Shown: positions 23,213 through 26,566 of the stretch, piece by piece
How the letters are laid out: each line of letters opens with the position of its first letter
Numbering within the stretch: the first letter of the stretch is position 1
Source: CAYVBJ01 sp964415185
GTDB lineage: Bacteria > Bacteroidota > Rhodothermia > Balneolales > Balneolaceae
DNA length: 26,566 bases
Assembly: GCA_964415185.1 (NCBI GenBank)
Contig: CAYPZI010000032.1
Coordinates: 1-26,566, forward strand
Direction: 5' to 3'
Translations under genes and position numbers: made by a program
The notes under the pieces: model-generated
The model's input: only the letters and a program-made list of their open reading frames with translations
Databases searched by the model: none
Told to the model about the DNA's origin: nothing

Positions 23213-25147
23213 TCAGTTCATACATATTTCAGTAAGAGGATCACAGTCCCCGGATGTTACAAACACAGGCAAGGTATCGGTGGCCTGTTCACTGCCGCTT
23301 GTTATATCTACCCGGACACCGGTGTCGCCTGCTGAGGTGCTTGTGAAGGAAAATGAATGTGAATACGTATTGGAATCGGTGCCATCGGGAATCCAGGAAC
23401 CGGTTGAACTATCGGTGTAATACCACTGGTAACTCACAGAGCCGGAAGTGTTTTCCGCGCTTGCAGTCCAGGTTCCCTGTTGATGGATCTCAAGTGTTCC
23501 GGGCCCGCTGATGGTTACTTCAAGAACAACCGGCTCCCCGATGCCTCGATTGGCAAAGGTATCCTGGATCAGGTCGTTATTGACTCCGCCGTTAACATCC
23601 GAATCTACAGCCATCATGGCATCACGGTATTCAATAAATGTGGGGCTGCCTGACAGGCGTCTTATGGCTTCAAAAATAATTTCATCCGCTTCCTGAACGG
23701 AAATGCCTCCATCGTTGCGCAGGTCCCACAGCACGGCCGAAAAGAATTCACCGCCTCTGTGTTCTTCTACATTTGGAGCTTGAAAGTCATTTAGATATTG
23801 ATCATACGTTGCAATACCAGGATTCTCCATATCCCTGGGAGTGACCAGTACACAATTGCCAATTTGAGCATCACCCGTATGGGAACCGGGAAAATAATCA
23901 GCGGTACCTTCGCCAATGGCCCCTTCTTCGTCTCGATTAGGGTCCAGACGGTGACTGCCGTTTATCGCATCGGCGGCGGCATGGGTGAACTCATGATAGA
24001 TCACTTCATCCTGCAAGGCAAAATCAGGCGGATCACCGAAACGAACGGCTTCCTGACTGAAGATATAGGCGGCAAGAAAATCCGGATCATGCACAAAAGC
24101 CTCCAGGTCCTGGTCACTGCCGATGTTCTCTCCGGCAAAACCGATGGTATTCATATAATCGTTCCGGAAGATATCGATGTGATAATATACGTTCACCTCC
24201 TCAAAGTGAGTGTTGTCCGCAGCATACTGAAAGCTGTTCACCGACGAAAAAGCCCGGCTGGCCTCTTCATTATGTACGTTGGCGTAGGTGCCTTCCAGAT
24301 TCCCCGAACCATTCAGCCGGTATAAATTTCTGTTTGCCGGGTTCGGAGTCGTACATGACGTTTCCGTGATAATATCACCATCGCCTGTAATATCGGTTGC
24401 CATTTCCAGCTTTTCCAACACCTGCCCGCTGGCAGCATCAACAAAATATTGCCAGTGAAGCCCCATTTCCGAAATCATAACACGCCATGCCAGAGCAAAC
24501 GCTTCGGTTTCAGGATTGCGAACGATCATCAGCTCGGTTTCAGGGTCTTCCTTCAGGCGGTCTCCACCCAGATCGGCCTCCGCCGCCTGTATAGCGGAAG
24601 CTGCCGGTACAGACGGGCTGGTTGATACCTCAATGCCGGGGTAGTAGTGGCCGTTGGCCATATCGATGCGCCCGCCGGGACGGATATGCACCTGGTAGGT
24701 GGCGTCATATACGGGAACGCCTTTATAGGTCTGTTGAAAGCGCACGTGCCGGTTACCTCTCTGAGAGATATCGACTTCGATAAGCTGCAGATCGGCAAGG
24801 TCTCCGCGCATGCCGAACAGCGCCTGGTGTTGCCCCAGAAATGTCCGGGCGGACTGTTCGGGACTACTTCGAACAGGTTCGGTTGTTCCCGAAAACACGG
24901 TAAGCGGTAATCCGGTTTTGTCATTCCAGGTAACCCTCCACTGCGACCCGTGCTGGCTTTTGAATTGCTGAAAAGCAGCTTTGCGGATAGAATCGGCCTG
25001 GGCGGGCGCCGTTCCGGGTGGTATTTGAGATGACAGGTTATCAGGCGTGGCGGACTGCTGTCGGTCACCGTTCAGGTTGTTCACCGGCGAATCGCAGGAT
25101 GAGAACAGGAACAGTGCCAACGCAGAGCATAGTATGAGTCGTTTCAT
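23213..25147 (-). CDS. Secreted zinc metalloprotease with FTP propeptide (M4/M36-like gluzincin), lipoprotein
   Basis: A 644-residue exported protease. The signal ends in LFLFSSC, with Cys18 a likely lipid anchor. Residues about 50-250 resemble the FTP plus PepSY propeptide of thermolysin/fungalysin-type proteases, which blocks the enzyme until cleaved (QQTYKGVPVYDATYQVHI; LAWRVMI; VDAASGQVLEKLE). The zinc motif is H385-E-F-T-H389, and the third ligand is likely Glu413 in GAIGEGTADYF. The 24-residue gap from His389 to Glu413 is nearer to M36 than to classical M4 (20). A beta-sandwich domain follows at about 545-632 (VSYQWYYTDSSTGSW), ending in GDCDPLTEICMN. No T9SS C-terminal domain is seen. 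GGAGG lies 7 bases before the ATG, inside a hairpin. Confidence 0.88.
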   Translation of the reverse strand: MKRLILCSALALFLFSSCDSPVNNLNGDRQQSATPDNLSSQIPPGTAPAQADSIRKAAFQQFKSQHGSQWRVTWNDKTGLPLTVFSGTTEPVRSSPEQSARTFLGQHQALFGMRGDLADLQLIEVDISQRGNRHVRFQQTYKGVPVYDATYQVHIRPGGRIDMANGHYYPGIEVSTSPSVPAASAIQAAEADLGGDRLKEDPETELMIVRNPETEAFALAWRVMISEMGLHWQYFVDAASGQVLEKLEMATDITGDGDIITETSCTTPNPANRNLYRLNGSGNLEGTYANVHNEEASRAFSSVNSFQYAADNTHFEEVNVYYHIDIFRNDYMNTIGFAGENIGSDQDLEAFVHDPDFLAAYIFSQEAVRFGDPPDFALQDEVIYHEFTHAAADAINGSHRLDPNRDEEGAIGEGTADYFPGSHTGDAQIGNCVLVTPRDMENPGIATYDQYLNDFQAPNVEEHRGGEFFSAVLWDLRNDGGISVQEADEIIFEAIRRLSGSPTFIEYRDAMMAVDSDVNGGVNNDLIQDTFANRGIGEPVVLEVTISGPGTLEIHQQGTWTASAENTSGSVSYQWYYTDSSTGSWIPDGTDSNTYSHSFSFTSTSAGDTGVRVDITSGSEQATDTLPVFVTSGDCDPLTEICMN

Positions 25148-25154
25148 AATGAAA

Positions 25155-25182
25155 CCTCCATATATTTTGGTTATATTGGAGG
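25155..25182 (-). promoter_or_regulatory. Hairpin covering the protease Shine-Dalgarno sequence
   Basis: In the minus-strand transcript CCTCCA-A-TATA pairs with TATA-TGGAGG across the 7-nt loop ACCAAAA: ten base pairs with one bulged A. The right arm contains GGAGG, the Shine-Dalgarno of the metalloprotease, which ends 7 bases before the ATG at 25147. The left arm is an exact anti-Shine-Dalgarno. Closed, it would block initiation; the A/U-rich inner half suggests only moderate stability. The pairing is visible in sequence; regulation is inferred. Confidence 0.55.
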
Positions 25183-25218
25183 TGTGTTATGCGCCCGGTT
25201 TCGGGCACATATACACAC
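25182..25218 (-). promoter_or_regulatory. Second leader hairpin upstream of the protease
   Basis: GTGTGT..TATG.C.GCCCG pairs with CGGGC.A.CATA.T.ACACAC around the loop GTTT: about 15 pairs with one mismatch and one bulge. It abuts the Shine-Dalgarno hairpin, sharing position 25182. No T-run follows on the minus strand, so a simple terminator for the upstream gene is unlikely. It may be a structured leader or a mobile palindrome. Confidence 0.5.
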
Positions 25219-25300
25219 CGGCCCCTGCAGGATCGCTTCCTTTGTTCTCTTGGCGGAGATTCGGAGCACCCGCGGGGGTTTTATTTTATGTTATTGGTTA

Positions 25301-25324
25301 TGCTTCATAAGAAAGCATATTCTT
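25301..25324. repeat. 24-nt repeat with a 6-bp inverted repeat, copy B
   Basis: TGCTTCATAAGAAAGCATATTCTT, 23 of 24 identical to 21819-21842. Read on the minus strand as codons it gives M-L-S-Y-E-A-stop, against M-L-S-D-E-A-F-Y at the GIY-YIG-like gene, so it may be the remnant of a second copy of that gene. Alternatively, the conserved hairpin (ATGCTT...AAGCAT) is the functional unit. Confidence 0.6.
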
Positions 25325-25353
25325 TGATTTTCATCTTTAGTTTTCCTTAGTTC

Positions 25354-26316
25354 TTAATTCTGATTGTCAAACGATGTCAACCAGTCGGCGTGACTGATTC
25401 CATCAGAAGACAACACTTCAGTTATTTCATTTGTTTTCAAATCAAGTATTCGTAAAGAACGAATTTGTGATTCTGAAGAAAGCTCAAACGTTAGTAGTAA
25501 GACCTTTTGATTATCTTCAGAGACATCCAAAGGGCGAAATTTAATATTATCAGGTAGATCGATATCAATCTTTCGTTTTGTACTATCTGTTAAATTCAGT
25601 ATAAATAATTCATCCTGGGCCCAAAACAGTAATTCATCTCCAAACCATATCTGCCTACCGGCATTACCAGTTTCAGTCAGTCTTGTAACGGAACCTCCAT
25701 TAACTTCAATTAAGTAAATATCGATACCAAATTCGTCGGTATGATCTCTTTCAGAAACAAAGGCAATCTCATTGCCGTCCGGGCTCCAGGTTGGTTGGGT
25801 ATCTATTCCTGAATGATGGGTCAAGGTATCTATGCTCCCAGTCTGCAGGTCGGCTACAAAGATATCGACATTCTTCCCTCCAAACGCGCAGTTCACGCAC
25901 CGGTCAAACGCCAGTTTGTTCCCGTTGGGGCTCCAGGCCGGCTGATTGCCCAGCTGGGGGTTGCCGGTTTGTGGGTTGACCACCAACGGCTCTTTGTTGC
26001 TCCCGTCGGCGTCCATCACCCACAGGGCATCGCCGGCCGTGCTGCCGGTCGACCGGGCGTAGGCGATGCGGGTTCCGTCGGGGCTCCAGGCCGGATTAGT
26101 CGAGGAAAACTCCCCGTCGGTAAGCCGACGGACCCCGGAGCCGTCCTCGCGCATCGAAAAGATCTGAAACGTGCCCTCCTCATCGTTTTGGGCAGAAAAA
26201 ACAATCGTGCGCGGCGGGCCTTCCTCATCAATGCCGTCGGTCGTCCCGCAGGCAATTGTGGCCATCATTAAAAAAATTATTGCAAATCCTCTACACATGA
26301 TATCAGCAGTTTTCAT
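25354..26316 (-). CDS. PD40/TolB-like beta-propeller lipoprotein (paralogue 2)
   Basis: From the ATG at 26316 it has 320 residues; a start at 26298 (MCRGF) is also possible. The signal sequence (MCRGFAIIFLMMATIAC) ends at Cys23, followed by GTT exactly as in paralogue 1. Propeller repeats include PAWSPDGTRIAYA, PAWSPNGNKLAFD and PTWSPDGNEIAFV. The CVNC pair (AFDRCVNC) corresponds to CIDC of paralogue 1. Similarity between the two is strong in the first two thirds, with a 26-nt exact match at 22522-22547 and 26004-26029, and weak in the last third. The 3' third is also more AT-rich. The frame is open to the window edge upstream, but those 83 residues are basic with no signal; I do not include them. 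Confidence 0.82.
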   Translation of the reverse strand: MKTADIMCRGFAIIFLMMATIACGTTDGIDEEGPPRTIVFSAQNDEEGTFQIFSMREDGSGVRRLTDGEFSSTNPAWSPDGTRIAYARSTGSTAGDALWVMDADGSNKEPLVVNPQTGNPQLGNQPAWSPNGNKLAFDRCVNCAFGGKNVDIFVADLQTGSIDTLTHHSGIDTQPTWSPDGNEIAFVSERDHTDEFGIDIYLIEVNGGSVTRLTETGNAGRQIWFGDELLFWAQDELFILNLTDSTKRKIDIDLPDNIKFRPLDVSEDNQKVLLLTFELSSESQIRSLRILDLKTNEITEVLSSDGISHADWLTSFDNQN

Positions 26317-26566
26317 TCGTTTAAGTATATTTCCATACTCTTTAGGCCTCTCTTGCCTCCTGCTGCTGAAATCAATTTCTTCGTGAAATGTATGATCTCT
26401 CGAAGTTCTTGCAATCAGTCTAACCAAAAAATTTCTATCCTGCAAAATTTTTTCTGAAATATATTTTTTAATCTTAACATGTGCCCGGTTGGTGTTTAAT
26501 TGCATCGTTGATAGCTTTTTGGTTAATGATATATGATTTCTTTGCCTGTTTGCCGAAGTTCTCACA
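26317..26566. other. Right-edge spacer, no gene called
   Basis: AT-rich sequence upstream of paralogue 2. One frame is open through it on the minus strand, but it lacks a signal sequence, clear domain or ribosome binding site, and a lipoprotein signal starts only at 26316. It probably contains the promoter for the propeller/protease cluster. It shows no evident similarity to the region upstream of paralogue 1. Confidence 0.5.

Noticed and set aside
26317..26565. 83-residue N-terminal extension of paralogue 2 up to the window edge
   Set aside because: A lipoprotein signal starts at 26316 (or 26298), and a signal peptide would not work after an 83-residue basic extension. Paralogue 1 has a similar false extension.
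1..26566. Sigma-54 promoters (TGGCAC-N5-TTGC), tRNA genes, CRISPR arrays, insertion sequences and T9SS sorting tails
   Set aside because: I looked for each by eye in spacers and protein C-termini and found no convincing case; a computed scan could still find weak ones.

Overview
The window looks like chromosomal DNA from a Gram-negative member of the Bacteroidota/Rhodothermota/Balneolota group. This is inferred from protein type, not from any rRNA: an ECF sigma factor followed by a FecR-like anti-sigma start, a DUF3109 protein, a DUF3857/transglutaminase-like secreted protein, an AccD without its zinc ribbon, a System I cytochrome c maturation cluster with a cysteine-type CcmE, and many short intergenic hairpin repeats. 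I see no tRNA, rRNA, CRISPR array, complete insertion sequence or prophage.

Layout. (1) 1-778, minus: the first 18 codons of a FecR-like anti-sigma factor at the left edge, preceded by an ECF sigma-70 gene. (2) 1009-3032, plus: an Lrp/AsnC regulator overlapping by one base with an unrecognised membrane protein. The spacers around the sigma, fecR and lrp genes carry a repeated 15-bp palindrome. (3) 10568-3204, minus: a tight housekeeping run accD - DPP IV-type peptidase - obgE - dprA - DUF3109 - rpoN. (4) 15799-11081, minus: a PH/SHOCT-type membrane protein, then pyrC - DUF3857 protein - tsaB, the last three nearly contiguous. (5) 16034-21219, plus: ccmC - ccmD - ccmE - ccmF - secreted DUF5683-like protein - truA, with start/stop overlaps throughout the ccm part; ccmA, ccmB and ccmH are not here. 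(6) 26316-21594, minus: two paralogous PD40 beta-propeller lipoproteins on either side of a secreted FTP-domain zinc metalloprotease, ending in a short GIY-YIG/T5orf172-like gene that seems to lack its first strand.

Regions 3 to 5 are core genes: lipid synthesis, ribosome assembly, DNA uptake and recombination, pyrimidine synthesis, tRNA modification, cytochrome c maturation and sigma-54. Region 6 is the accessory, surface-directed part and holds the most unusual signals: a gene duplication flanking a protease, a shared 24-nt hairpin sequence after both propeller genes, and a hairpin in the protease mRNA that would bury its Shine-Dalgarno sequence. Other points of interest are the operator-like palindromes at 94-969, the Cys-type CcmE, the altered WWD region of CcmC, and the loss of all four zinc cysteines in AccD.
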